NCBI RefSeq assembly: GCF_029544075.1
Contig: NZ_JAJQJH010000021.1
Location: 1-36,268, forward strand
DNA: 36,268 nt
Source: Chromohalobacter canadensis
GTDB lineage: Bacteria; Pseudomonadota; Gammaproteobacteria; Pseudomonadales; Halomonadaceae
Reading direction: 5' to 3'
Numbering within the stretch: position 1 is the first letter of the stretch; every line of letters starts with the position of its first letter. Positions 7,298 to 13,985 of the stretch are shown here, in pieces. The notes under the pieces are model-generated. The model was not told the DNA's origin. It ran no database searches and was given only the letters and a program-made list of their open reading frames with translations. A program made the translations under genes and the position numbers.

Positions 7298-8399
7298 CCT
7301 GAATTCAACCAATAAGCGCAGCACCTGCGGTATCCAGGGCGCCTGAGTATTCCCCCAGAAACACCTGTGCCGGTGTCCGATAACCGAGCCGCTTTCGGGG
7401 GCGATCATTGAGCTTATTGACGGTCTTTCTCAGCTCGGCATCCGTCACCTGTCGAAAATCGGTTCCCTTGGGATAGTACTGCCGTATCAAGCCATTCGTA
7501 TTTTCATTGGTCCCGCGTTGGCCGGAGCAATAGGGATCGCAGAAATAGATCGCCGCTGACACTGCCGTGGCTACTGCCTCGTGATTGGCGAACTCCGAGC
7601 CGTTGTCCAGCGTCACGGTCTGAACAGCCCCACGCCGGGGCTTCAGCAGACGAATCATAGCTTTTTGTGTCAGGTCGGCGGTGATTTGAGGGAGTCGAGT
7701 GGCCAGCAGATAGCCACTGCGGCGCTCAACCAGCGTGACCAATCCGGACTGCTTATGTCCCTTGAGCACCGTATCGCCTTCCCAGTGGCCAATCGTGAGC
7801 CGATCATCCACCTCAGCGGCGCGGTACTCGATACCCACTCGGTTCGGAATCTTGCCGAGTCCGGCGCTCTTGGCCTGTGCACGGTGCTTACTCCGCCGCT
7901 TGGGTTGCCGGAGATATCGCCACAGCCCGCCACCACGTACCTTGTCATCCCAGATCAACGAATAGATCCACTGATGGCTCACGTAAGCACCGTTGGCCTT
8001 GGCCATAAAGCCACTGATTTGCTGAGGGCTCCATTCGTCAGCCAGTTGATCAGTCACCCAGCGCATGAGGCTGGGGAGTCGCTTTGTCATTTTCCAGGCA
8101 GTTCGCCTCCGCTGATCACTGCGCGCCTGAGCCTGGCAGGGATCGTAGCCATCAGGAGAGATGTTACGGCGCAATTCGCGACTGACGGTGCTGCTGTGGA
8201 TGCCAAGCACTCTGGCGATCTGCCGCTGGCTCATACGGACACCCTGTTGGGCGTGAATCTGGTATCGTTGGGTCTGGGTCAGCTGTCGGTATCCCATGCT
8301 CTGCTTCACTTTGGTCGGTAAAGTCGAGAGGGTACCGGCGCTGGCCCTCCTTCCTCTACCTGGCGGTCCAAAGTGCTGCGGTTATTCTATGAATCCAGG
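7298..8399 (-). mobile_element. IS30-family insertion sequence, about 1.1 kb
   Basis: Imperfect terminal inverted repeats of about 27 bases lie at 7298-7324 and 8373-8399. Both outer ends read inward as CCTG(A/G)ATTCA and share AATAA and CGCAGCAC further in. They enclose one DDE transposase gene on the minus strand. The flanks are T-runs on both sides, compatible with a 2-4 base target duplication. It looks complete. Confidence 0.88.
7305..8297 (-). CDS. IS30-family transposase
   Basis: The DDE transposase is about 330 residues. The N-terminal HTH reads RQIARVLGIHSSTVSRELRR. The catalytic core shows GHWEGDTV (first Asp), TLDNGSEF (second Asp) and the Glu in GTNENTNGLIRQYYPKG, all hallmarks of the IS30 family. 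I chose the ATG at 8297; a GTG at 8309 is four codons upstream in frame. The C-terminal codons run into the inner part of the left inverted repeat, which is common in this family. No frameshift or stop is visible, so it may be active. Confidence 0.93.
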   Translation of the reverse strand: MGYRQLTQTQRYQIHAQQGVRMSQRQIARVLGIHSSTVSRELRRNISPDGYDPCQAQARSDQRRRTAWKMTKRLPSLMRWVTDQLADEWSPQQISGFMAKANGAYVSHQWIYSLIWDDKVRGGGLWRYLRQPKRRSKHRAQAKSAGLGKIPNRVGIEYRAAEVDDRLTIGHWEGDTVLKGHKQSGLVTLVERRSGYLLATRLPQITADLTQKAMIRLLKPRRGAVQTVTLDNGSEFANHEAVATAVSAAIYFCDPYCSGQRGTNENTNGLIRQYYPKGTDFRQVTDAELRKTVNKLNDRPRKRLGYRTPAQVFLGEYSGALDTAGAALIG

Positions 8400-8491
8400 T
8401 TTTCAATAGATCATGTAGAGCGTTGGCACCATCCTCACCACGGCCACGCTGGTCTTCGGCATTGTCTGCTCCGTCGGCTGAGGTATTTCCC

Positions 8492-8602
8492 ATATGCGGC
8501 CGCTTCGCCCTCTATAGCCCTTACCCCAAGCTCTCCCAGGCCCTGCGTCTACCGCTGGAGCCCCGGGAGCTGCAGCTGCGTTGCAACGTGGCGCCGGGCA
8601 CC
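8492..8602 (+). pseudogene. Remnant of SRAP/YedK (HMCES-like) gene, N-terminal end
   Basis: The frame reads CGRFALYSPYPKLSQALRL and, further on, CNVAPGT. This matches the start of SOS-response-associated peptidase (SRAP) proteins, which begin MCGRF and contain NVAPG(T/S). The start codon is ATA instead of ATG (8492-8494), nine bases after a GAGG ribosome site. Homology stops after NVAPGT, so most of the roughly 220-residue protein is gone. In SRAP proteins, Cys2 links covalently to abasic sites in single-stranded DNA. Confidence 0.72.
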
Positions 8603-8611
8603 GTGATTACT

Positions 8612-8814
8612 TACCTTCCCCCATTCCGTCGTATAGCGCTGGAGGTAGTCGCGGCGCAGTTGCCATACTGCATCCCGCTGTCCACTCAGGCGGATGGTGT
8701 TGCGTCCCATCTCACGGTTGAGCTTGTTGACCACGCTGGGTCCCTCTCTTGCGCACTTCGGGACGGGAGCCGCGCTCGCATGTAGAAGTTGTTGCCATCG
8801 ATTAAGGCAAGCAT
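8612..8814 (-). pseudogene. Remnant of umuC (DNA polymerase V), internally deleted
   Basis: Reading the minus strand from the ATG at 8814 gives MLALIDGNNFYMR, the N-terminal palm start of UmuC (MFALVDxNNFY). After a frame change, 8734-8612 encodes KLNREMGRNTIRLSGQ and LRRDYLQRYTTEWGKV, the UmuC C-terminal domain (pattern LNRxxGRxxVRLA...YTTxW). About 380 residues between them are missing. It faces the SRAP remnant tail to tail, with the two separated by about nine bases. Confidence 0.7.
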
Positions 8815-8921
8815 GGGGCCATCTATATTGAATTTAATTACTGTATATCTTATTTAGTGTTGGCTAAGGGATGACGAGCGCTAGCAGGATGCGACGCGAC
8901 TCGGGTTGTAAGGTAGCCAAC

Positions 8922-8939
8922 AGGCCCGGCAACGGGCCT
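8922..8939. terminator. Hairpin downstream of vsr
   Basis: A 7-bp GC-rich stem (AGGCCCG with CGGGCCT) with a GCAA tetraloop lies 58 bases beyond the vsr stop. There is no T-run, so termination is uncertain. Confidence 0.4.
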
Positions 8940-8996
8940 TCACCTTCCTTCTCTCGTTCCCTTCATGCAACGTTCTTCCGTAGTTTTCAGTGCGTG

Positions 8997-9470
8997 TTAC
9001 GGTCTCTCATCGCCGTTGCGTGTCCTGGGTGGCTGCGCGGGCCATTCGTTCCTGGTGCCATTGCCGACGATAGCGGTTTCGATAGCGTCGATGTCCTCCC
9101 GGCTGTGCCTCAAGCCGCACTGCCAGACGATGAGCACCCTCCATCCCGCCTCGGTCAGCGCGTCTTGCTGTCGCCGGTCTCGTACGACGTTGCGTTCGAA
9201 CTTTTCTTGCCAGAAGGCGATGCGTGTTTTCGGTGTGCTGGCGTAGAAGCAACCTGCGTGGCGATGCCAGTAGCAACCGTGGACGAAGATGACGAGCCGG
9301 TATTTGGGAAGCACCAAATCCGGCTTGCCGGGTAGGTCTTTACGGTGGAGGCGGAAACGGTAGCCCCTGGCGTGTAGGTAGCGGCGCACTACCATTTCCG
9401 GGCCGGTGTTTTTGCCGCCGACCGAGGCCATGATTTTGGAGCGTGTCTCGCTATCGACGTGGTCGGTCAC
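8997..9470 (-). CDS. vsr: Very short patch repair endonuclease Vsr
   Basis: This protein nicks 5' of the T in T:G mismatches that arise when 5-methylcytosine deaminates, and so repairs the mutagenic cost of the adjacent methyltransferase. The 157-residue product keeps the known residues at the E. coli numbering: D51 in GKPDLVLP, H64 and H69 in FVHGCYWH. FWQEKFERNVVRD follows. The start is GTG at 9470 with AGAGG upstream. It is the last gene of the methyltransferase-endonuclease-vsr operon, 39 bases after the endonuclease. The N-terminal MASVGGKNTGPE matches the family (RSRxMSxIRxKxTxPE). Confidence 0.95.
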   Translation of the reverse strand: MTDHVDSETRSKIMASVGGKNTGPEMVVRRYLHARGYRFRLHRKDLPGKPDLVLPKYRLVIFVHGCYWHRHAGCFYASTPKTRIAFWQEKFERNVVRDRRQQDALTEAGWRVLIVWQCGLRHSREDIDAIETAIVGNGTRNEWPAQPPRTRNGDERP

Positions 9471-9509
9471 CTTGAGCCTCTTGCGATGCCGTAGCCGGTG
9501 TCGGGGCGT

Positions 9510-10319
9510 TCACTCCATCCGAGCGTAGACGTTGAAATCGTCCGGCGTGATCTCGGCAGCGGGGACGAGCTTATAGTGCTTTTCCCGGACGACTTTGATT
9601 TCGCTGTGATCGACCGTCAGTTCGAACATGGCGATTCTATTGTCGTCCATGAATTGGGCCGACACGGCGCGGCAGACGAGGTCGGAGAACCGCTGCTCGC
9701 AGCAGCGTATGTCCTGTTCGGTTTGTGTGACGCCGTGCTTGTCGTTGCCGCCTTTGGCTTGGACCGGTATGACATATTGCCGACCGTTGCTATCGACACC
9801 GACGTAGATCTCGTCGATCTCGATTTGCCCGAGGTTTTTCACGGTCGTGCGCAGATGGTTCTGCAGCGAGTAGGCGGCGATGCCCAGGAACACGTCGATC
9901 AACCGGTTATAGCGGACCTTGGCTAATAGGGCCTGCTCATCTCCCAGGGCGTTGGCGCCGATGATTTCGGGCGTCGAGTCAGGGATTTTGACGGTGACGA
10001 GATCGTCTCGCGGGATGATGCGGCTAAGCTTCACCTGTTTGAAGCGGTAACGCGCTTTGCCGGCGCCCTCGATGATCCATTCCAGCTCCGGCTCGGCCGT
10101 CGCTTTGATGGCGTCGGGCAGCTCGTTCCGGTAACGAAAAGAGTAGAAGATATCGCCGATGTTCTTGGGTAGCACGATCCCGAGCTCATCCGCGATGGGA
10201 TGGGCTTCGTCTCGCTCGAATTCGAACTCACGGTCGCCATTGACATAGTGGTCGTCGAAGATCCGCTGGATGATGGCTGTGTAGCGATTGGGTTTACGGC
10301 TTTTCTTTTCATCCGACAT
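9510..10319 (-). CDS. Putative type II restriction endonuclease, PD-(D/E)XK variant
   Basis: Position between a 5-methylcytosine methyltransferase and vsr, and an 11-base overlap with the methyltransferase gene, point to the cognate endonuclease. In the 269-residue product I see a possible catalytic core: E167/D169/E170 in QIEIDEIYVG, then strand YVIPVQAKGG with Q187 and K189. This gives a D-X(n)-QxK form in which Gln replaces the usual Glu/Asp of ExK. HGVTQTEQDIRCCEQRF follows as a probable helix. The recognition site cannot be read. I recognise no named enzyme. The start ATG is preceded by AAGGGA. Confidence 0.75.
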   Translation of the reverse strand: MSDEKKSRKPNRYTAIIQRIFDDHYVNGDREFEFERDEAHPIADELGIVLPKNIGDIFYSFRYRNELPDAIKATAEPELEWIIEGAGKARYRFKQVKLSRIIPRDDLVTVKIPDSTPEIIGANALGDEQALLAKVRYNRLIDVFLGIAAYSLQNHLRTTVKNLGQIEIDEIYVGVDSNGRQYVIPVQAKGGNDKHGVTQTEQDIRCCEQRFSDLVCRAVSAQFMDDNRIAMFELTVDHSEIKVVREKHYKLVPAAEITPDDFNVYARME

Positions 10320-11595
10320 CGGCTTGATCCCTTACCACTTTCTTGGGTGTGCTGGAGCTCTTCCGCGTTCTTTGCGCGATGGTATTGTGCGGTACGCCGA
10401 AGTATCGGGCGGCGTCGCCCATGTCCATATAGAGGAACTCGGCGTCGTTGAGCTCGAGCTTCTTGCGCGGCTTTTTAGGCTTCGCGCCGAGCGCTTGCAT
10501 GATCTGGCCCGCGACGGCTCTGCCGAGCAAGGGCGGCACGCTGTTGCCGATCTGTCGGAACCCGTGCCATTTCGTCGAGTGTAGGCGAAACCAGTCCGGG
10601 TAGGAGTGCAGCCGGGCCGCCTCTCTGACGGTAATGACACGCGGTAGATTGGGATGGATAGGGCGGGGCGATGTGAAAGCGCCTCGTGCGCTATCCGTGC
10701 CGGCACGCAGCGTATTGCAGAGACCTTCAGGGGCCAGTTTACGGAACCGACTGACGGGCTCGGTTTTGCCGGGAACCGTGGCCGTGAAGCGGCTCTGGGA
10801 GAGCTCGGTATGTTCCGTCCTGAGACTGGATGACAGTAGGCCCATGTCGTGGATGCGTGGATAGCTGAAATCTTGAGGATCGCGCTCGAGGCCGCGTAGG
10901 CGCCTGGCATAAGTCGCCGAGGTGGACCATTCGACATGGACGGCATCCGTCGTGCGGAGCTCTTCGAAGGTGTTGGCATTCGGTAGGTCGCCGATGGCGT
11001 CCCATACGGTTGCGCCTTCCTCCAATGGCTCCGGATACGTCGGCGTTGACAGGCCTTTGCGTGCGCCCATCAAAAACAAGCGTTGGCGCGACTGGGGGAC
11101 GCCGTAATCCGCTGCGTTGAGCACTTGGTAGGGCATGGTCATGTCGTAACCGGCGTCGTCCAGCGCCTCGATCATTGCATCGAGAAACTTGCGATGCTTG
11201 CCCAGCGTCAAGCCTTTGACGTTCTCGAAGACGCAGTATTTGGGCTGGAGCTCCTTTACCAACCGGACGTAGTGGGAGGCGAGCTCGTTGCGTGGGTCGT
11301 CCAGTACGCGCTTGCCTATCAACGAGAACCCTTGGCATGGAGCGCCGCCGAACACGACATCCACTTCTTTGCCGCCGATACCGGCGCGTTGACGTATCTC
11401 GTCGCCGGTCAGGTCGGTCACGCTCGCACAAATCGCTTTCGAGTGGGGGAAATTGTACTCGTGCGTTGCGCAATGTATGGGGTCGATCTCGACGGCGGCG
11501 GCGATGTCGAAGCCGGCTTGTTCGAAGCCGAGCGACATGCCGCCTGCGCCGGCGAATAGGTCGATGCCGATGGGGCGTTTGCTGCTGTTGGTCAT
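10309..11595 (-). CDS. DNA (cytosine-5-)-methyltransferase with C-terminal HTH-like tail
   Basis: The enzyme methylates cytosine C5 in a specific site, using S-adenosylmethionine. The 428-residue product has all main motifs in order: I DLFAGAGGMS (12-21), IV GGAPCQGFS with catalytic C87, VI ENVKGL (124-129), VIII QSRQRLFLMG (168-177), then a target-recognition region, IX RVITVREAARLHSYPD and X QIGNSVPPLLGRAVAGQIM. A tail of about 50 residues follows, including MGDAARYFGVPHNTIAQRTR, which looks like a helix-turn-helix. It is first in an operon with the endonuclease and vsr. A LexA-type box lies 146 bases upstream of the start. Confidence 0.95.
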   Translation of the reverse strand: MTNSSKRPIGIDLFAGAGGMSLGFEQAGFDIAAAVEIDPIHCATHEYNFPHSKAICASVTDLTGDEIRQRAGIGGKEVDVVFGGAPCQGFSLIGKRVLDDPRNELASHYVRLVKELQPKYCVFENVKGLTLGKHRKFLDAMIEALDDAGYDMTMPYQVLNAADYGVPQSRQRLFLMGARKGLSTPTYPEPLEEGATVWDAIGDLPNANTFEELRTTDAVHVEWSTSATYARRLRGLERDPQDFSYPRIHDMGLLSSSLRTEHTELSQSRFTATVPGKTEPVSRFRKLAPEGLCNTLRAGTDSARGAFTSPRPIHPNLPRVITVREAARLHSYPDWFRLHSTKWHGFRQIGNSVPPLLGRAVAGQIMQALGAKPKKPRKKLELNDAEFLYMDMGDAARYFGVPHNTIAQRTRKSSSTPKKVVRDQADVG

Positions 11596-11893
11596 GTGCC
11601 TTATGACTCGTATCGGTAGTCGTGACTGGATCGGCTATGGCAAGCGGAGCGCAGTCCTCGACTTGTGACATCCGGATGCTCGTAAAGCGTTCCACTATAC
11701 CGATATCCATGCGGGGCTGTCGTGCCTGACGCTGCACTTGTGCTGTGTATTTATACAGCATTAGTCTATGTATCGGAAAGACGGCAAGTGCTTATGCAAT
11801 GCACAAGTCGCGTTAGCCACCTTCAAAGGCGCAGGGAGTAAGCATGCGTGTGCACTACGTGGGACCGCTCGTGGAGGGGGTCACTTCAACGGC
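11596..11893. other. Upstream region of the restriction-modification operon
   Basis: No gene is seen here. The region contains the LexA-type box and, on the minus strand, a TATAAAT inside that box that could serve as a -10 element. The short open frames here show no recognisable protein. Confidence 0.5.
11741..11760. promoter_or_regulatory. LexA (SOS) box candidate
   Basis: TGCTGTGTATTTATACAGCA fits the gammaproteobacterial LexA operator CTGT-N8-ACAG exactly, with an AT-rich spacer and TG/CA flanks. It is the only full match I noticed in the window. On its left the nearest gene is the restriction-modification operon (minus strand). On its right is only gene debris. It may control the restriction operon or may be left over from a lost SOS gene. 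Confidence 0.7.
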
Positions 11894-12055
11894 GTATATG
11901 TCTTCGGCACGGCGTATTGGACCGACGCCGATGTGCCCTGGGCCGCCGCGTTCGGCCAACTCCATGCGCCACTCTCCTGGTTCCTCTCTGCCTTGGTGAC
12001 CGGACATATCATCATGGCTGGCTACCACCGGTTGATTCGGCGTGACGACACGCAC
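11894..12055 (+). pseudogene. Cytochrome b561 fragment, C-terminal part
   Basis: The frame encodes FGTAYWTDADVPWAAAFGQ, LHAPLSWFLSALVTGHI and then YHRLIRRDD. This is the fourth transmembrane helix and tail of a prokaryotic cytochrome b561, including the histidines that ligate haem. It lies on the plus strand, while the matching N-terminal part (12474-12819) lies on the minus strand, so the gene was broken and one part inverted. Confidence 0.7.
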
Positions 12056-12243
12056 ACCGGATGTTTGGGCGCTAGGAGACGTGGCCGAATACCGCTGTGG
12101 ATTCTTCGGTACGCAGGCTGGGAGTGAGGCGAAGGGGCTGCTCCAAACTATCAGGGATAGTCTCTGCCGCCATGAGGAGGGCGGCAGGTTTCAATTCGAC
12201 GCAAAGCCATCCCCCATCCCTTCAGGAATCCATACTTTTGCAG

Positions 12244-12473
12244 AGCGAGGATGGCATAGGCAGAACAGGCGGGCTCGTGGAGCGCTTCTTCCGCTCCTTG
12301 AAGGAGGAGTGCATCTGGCTTCACCGTTTCGAATCGCTGGGCCAAGCCAGGGTCGTGATCAATCGCTGGATCCGGTACTACAACGAAGAGCGGCCACATC
12401 AGTCTCTGGACTACGTGGCACCCCGAGCACACCCCGCATTAACGGCGTAGGGTGTGCAGAAACCAGGGGGTCA
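12244..12473 (+). mobile_element. IS3-family element remnant, 3' end
   Basis: The open frame to 12450 encodes the end of an IS3-type OrfB integrase: GLVERFFRSLKEEC with the catalytic Glu region, then RWIRYYNEERPHQSLDY. The element's probable right end is at 12473, where GGGGGTCA abuts the broken b561 sequence. OrfA, the first catalytic residues and the left end are missing. It lies exactly between the two b561 pieces and so probably caused the break. Confidence 0.75.
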
Positions 12474-12819
12474 TTACACCGTAGCCTGACCCCCAGGTGA
12501 ATGCCATGCCCGAAAGCGGCATCAGCAGCAGGACCAGATACATCAGCACGTGCCCCCATATCGCCGCCTTTTGAAGTGCGCCACGATGCTCCGGCCGGTG
12601 CCTGAGCTGCGAGATGGCCCACAGCGTGCGCATGGCCATCAAGGCGAGAATGCCGACGCCGATGGTCGTGTGCCACTGCACGACAGCCTGACTGTAGACG
12701 TTTCCCTCCCGCAGGATGTTGAGAAACGAGCTGCTCAGCTGAAGGATGACTAGAATCGCGATTAGCCAGTGCAGGCATCGCGTGAGGCTGCCGTAGTGGT
12801 TGGGTGAGTTACGCAGCAT
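12474..12819 (-). pseudogene. Cytochrome b561 fragment, N-terminal part
   Basis: The frame starts at 12819 with MLRNSPNHYGSLTRCLHWLI and continues through three membrane helices to LLMPLSGMAFTWGSGYGV. This is the N-terminal three quarters of a diheme cytochrome b561, with the haem-ligand histidines in CLHWL and QWHTTIG. At 12473 it runs into the IS3 remnant, which supplies a false tail ending at 12439. The expected fourth helix is found on the other strand at 11894-12055. The protein cannot be complete. Intact relatives carry electrons from quinol or superoxide in the inner membrane. Confidence 0.78.
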
Positions 12820-12889
12820 GGCGTCAATCCGGTTTAAATATAATGCTTCATATTCTCATCTTTGGATGCAGATTTCCTCATTGATGTTT

Positions 12890-12958
12890 TCGCTATAGTG
12901 GCTCGATGGTCTTCACATGGGCTTTCACGGTACGGCCTTGGGCATCGCAGCATTCGCC
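12890..12958 (+). repeat. Degenerate partial copy of the dmeF gene
   Basis: 12910-12958 matches dmeF positions 14156-14204 at 45 of 49 bases by eye, and 12900-12909 matches 14130-14139. A 16-base piece between them (14140-14155) is missing, with GATGG at both edges of the gap, as in a short-repeat deletion. Weaker similarity continues leftward to about 12880. The copy is non-coding. Confidence 0.8.
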
Positions 12959-12998
12959 CATCGTTCATCAGGCCTTCGCTCTGCATCTGGTTGTCTGC

Positions 12999-13033
12999 TT
13001 GCCGATTAGTAACTTATAAGTTACTATTTTTCC
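12999..13033 (+). promoter_or_regulatory. Promoter and palindromic operator of the toxin-antitoxin operon
   Basis: TAGTAACTTATAAGTTACTA (13007-13026) is a perfect 20-bp palindrome. It lies inside a good promoter: -35 TTGCCG (12999-13004), a 17-base spacer and -10 TACTAT (13022-13027). The toxin ATG at 13034 would then lie close to the transcript start. The site fits autorepression by the antitoxin or the complex, as in other HigBA-type pairs. Confidence 0.8.
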
Positions 13034-13375
13034 ATGAAGATCGAGCTCCGAGAATTTCTACGTGATGACGGGTCGAGCCCTTACCAAGAGTGGTTTGAAG
13101 GGCTCGATGCCCAGGCCGCGGCGAAGGTGGCCACCTCCGAGTACCGTATGTCGATGGGCAACACATCGAACATCAAGTGGTTCGAGGGGATCGGTGAATA
13201 TCGAATCGACTGGGGGCCGGGATATCGCATCTATCTGGCTCGTGATGGCGAGCAACTGATCGTTCTGTTCGGCGGAGGTACGAAAAAACGCCAGCAGGCC
13301 GATATCGACAATGCCAAGGCGCTACGCGACGAATACAAGCGGCGCAAGCGCCAGGCGAAGCAGGGAGGGAAGTGA
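13034..13375 (+). CDS. RelE/HigB-type toxin (addiction module killer protein)
   Basis: The 113-residue product belongs to the RelE/ParE superfamily branch of phage Gp49/HigB-like killer proteins. Typical parts are LREFLRDDGSSPYQEWFEGL at the start, GIGEYRIDWGPGYRIYLARD in the middle, and LIVLFGGGTKKRQQADIDNA near the end (pattern YRxxxGPGYRxYF...LLxGGxKxxQxxDIxxA). Relatives cut mRNA at the ribosome. It is transcribed first, as usual for HigBA-like order, and its stop is one base before the antitoxin start. Confidence 0.9.
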   Translation: MKIELREFLRDDGSSPYQEWFEGLDAQAAAKVATSEYRMSMGNTSNIKWFEGIGEYRIDWGPGYRIYLARDGEQLIVLFGGGTKKRQQADIDNAKALRDEYKRRKRQAKQGGK

Positions 13376-13376
13376 A

Positions 13377-13700
13377 ATGGCACTGACCCGTGATTTCAAG
13401 GCGACGATTGCCGCGCGCGTCGAACGCGATCCAACGTTTGCGAAAGCCATGTTGGATGAGGCCGTCACGCTGTTTCTCAATGGCGAGCCCGATACCGCGC
13501 GCGCGATGCTCCGCGACCTGGTCAATGCAACCGTGGGGTTCGAGGCACTGGCCAACGAGATTGGCAAGCCCAGCAAGAGCCTCCACCGCATGCTGTCACC
13601 GTCGGGCAATCCCGGCATGGACAATCTATCTGCGATCATCGGTGCGATCCGTAAGACGCTGAAGGTTAATCTTGAAGTGCATACTGTCAGCGCGGCGTGA
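13377..13700 (+). CDS. HigA-type antitoxin, HTH protein
   Basis: The 107-residue product is the partner antidote of the upstream toxin. The N-terminal MALTRDFKATIAARVERDP is a typical start for the addiction-module antidote family, and the C-terminal half holds an HTH (GFEALANEIGKPSKSLHRML) followed by NPGMDNLSAIIGAIRKTL. I chose the ATG at 13377 because it follows a strong GGGAGGG site and sits one base after the toxin stop. It probably neutralises the toxin and represses the promoter through the palindrome at 13007-13026. Confidence 0.9.
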   Translation: MALTRDFKATIAARVERDPTFAKAMLDEAVTLFLNGEPDTARAMLRDLVNATVGFEALANEIGKPSKSLHRMLSPSGNPGMDNLSAIIGAIRKTLKVNLEVHTVSAA

Positions 13701-13731
13701 TTCTGGCGCTGTACGCGAAAAGTAGCGCACT

Positions 13732-13758
13732 CGGCGGGGCATTGCCCCGCCGATTTTA
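13732..13758 (+). terminator. Terminator of the toxin-antitoxin operon
   Basis: A 9-bp GC-rich stem (CGGCGGGGC at 13732-13740 with GCCCCGCCG at 13744-13752) and a 3-base loop are followed by ATTTTAAA. Confidence 0.75.
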
Positions 13759-13985
13759 AATCTAGCCCCTGCCTATCCGCGCTCGTCGCTTTTTCCCCAC
13801 CTCGCACCTACTGCACCCGCGTTCCAAAGCCGTTGTCATCAAGTAAATCTTCCACTTCCGTGATCAGCCAGGGTGTGGCGTCGATACTTGGTCACCAACG
13901 TTCATGCCTTGCGACATTCTGGATGCCCTGTTCTTGGCTATCCTGTTGGCAATATGTCATTGCCTGATGGCTGCGGGGAGAATCC

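Larger units (their letters stand above)
7116..8481 (+). pseudogene. Small coiled-coil/TM protein gene split by IS30
   Basis: The 5' part (7116-7297) encodes MAERKRSDLRVIDGGG, a charged probably helical stretch, and the start of a hydrophobic end (MHFLF). The IS30 element begins at 7298. Beyond it (8401-8481), the same frame, restored if a 3-base TTT target repeat is removed, encodes a transmembrane helix (SVGTILTTATLVFGIVCSVG) and a TGA stop at 8479. Two TAG codons (8407 and 8416) interrupt it, each one base from TGG, so the gene decayed by point mutation as well. The layout, a charged helical N-terminus and one C-terminal membrane anchor, resembles small holin/XhlA-like accessory proteins. 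The function is unknown. Confidence 0.6.

Noticed and set aside
8838-8857. Second LexA box upstream of the umuC stump (ACTGTATATCTTATTTAG)
   Set aside because: Only the left half CTGTATAT fits; the ACAG half is absent.
11768-11893. Open frame starting near the LexA box as a real SOS gene
   Set aside because: Its first 40 residues match nothing and its only recognisable part is the b561 fragment, so it is a chance extension of debris.
13808-13891. Minus-strand 27-codon stretch ending LLDDNGFGTRVQ and a stop, which looks like the end of a protein
   Set aside because: Too short, preceded directly by a stop codon, and I recognise no family.
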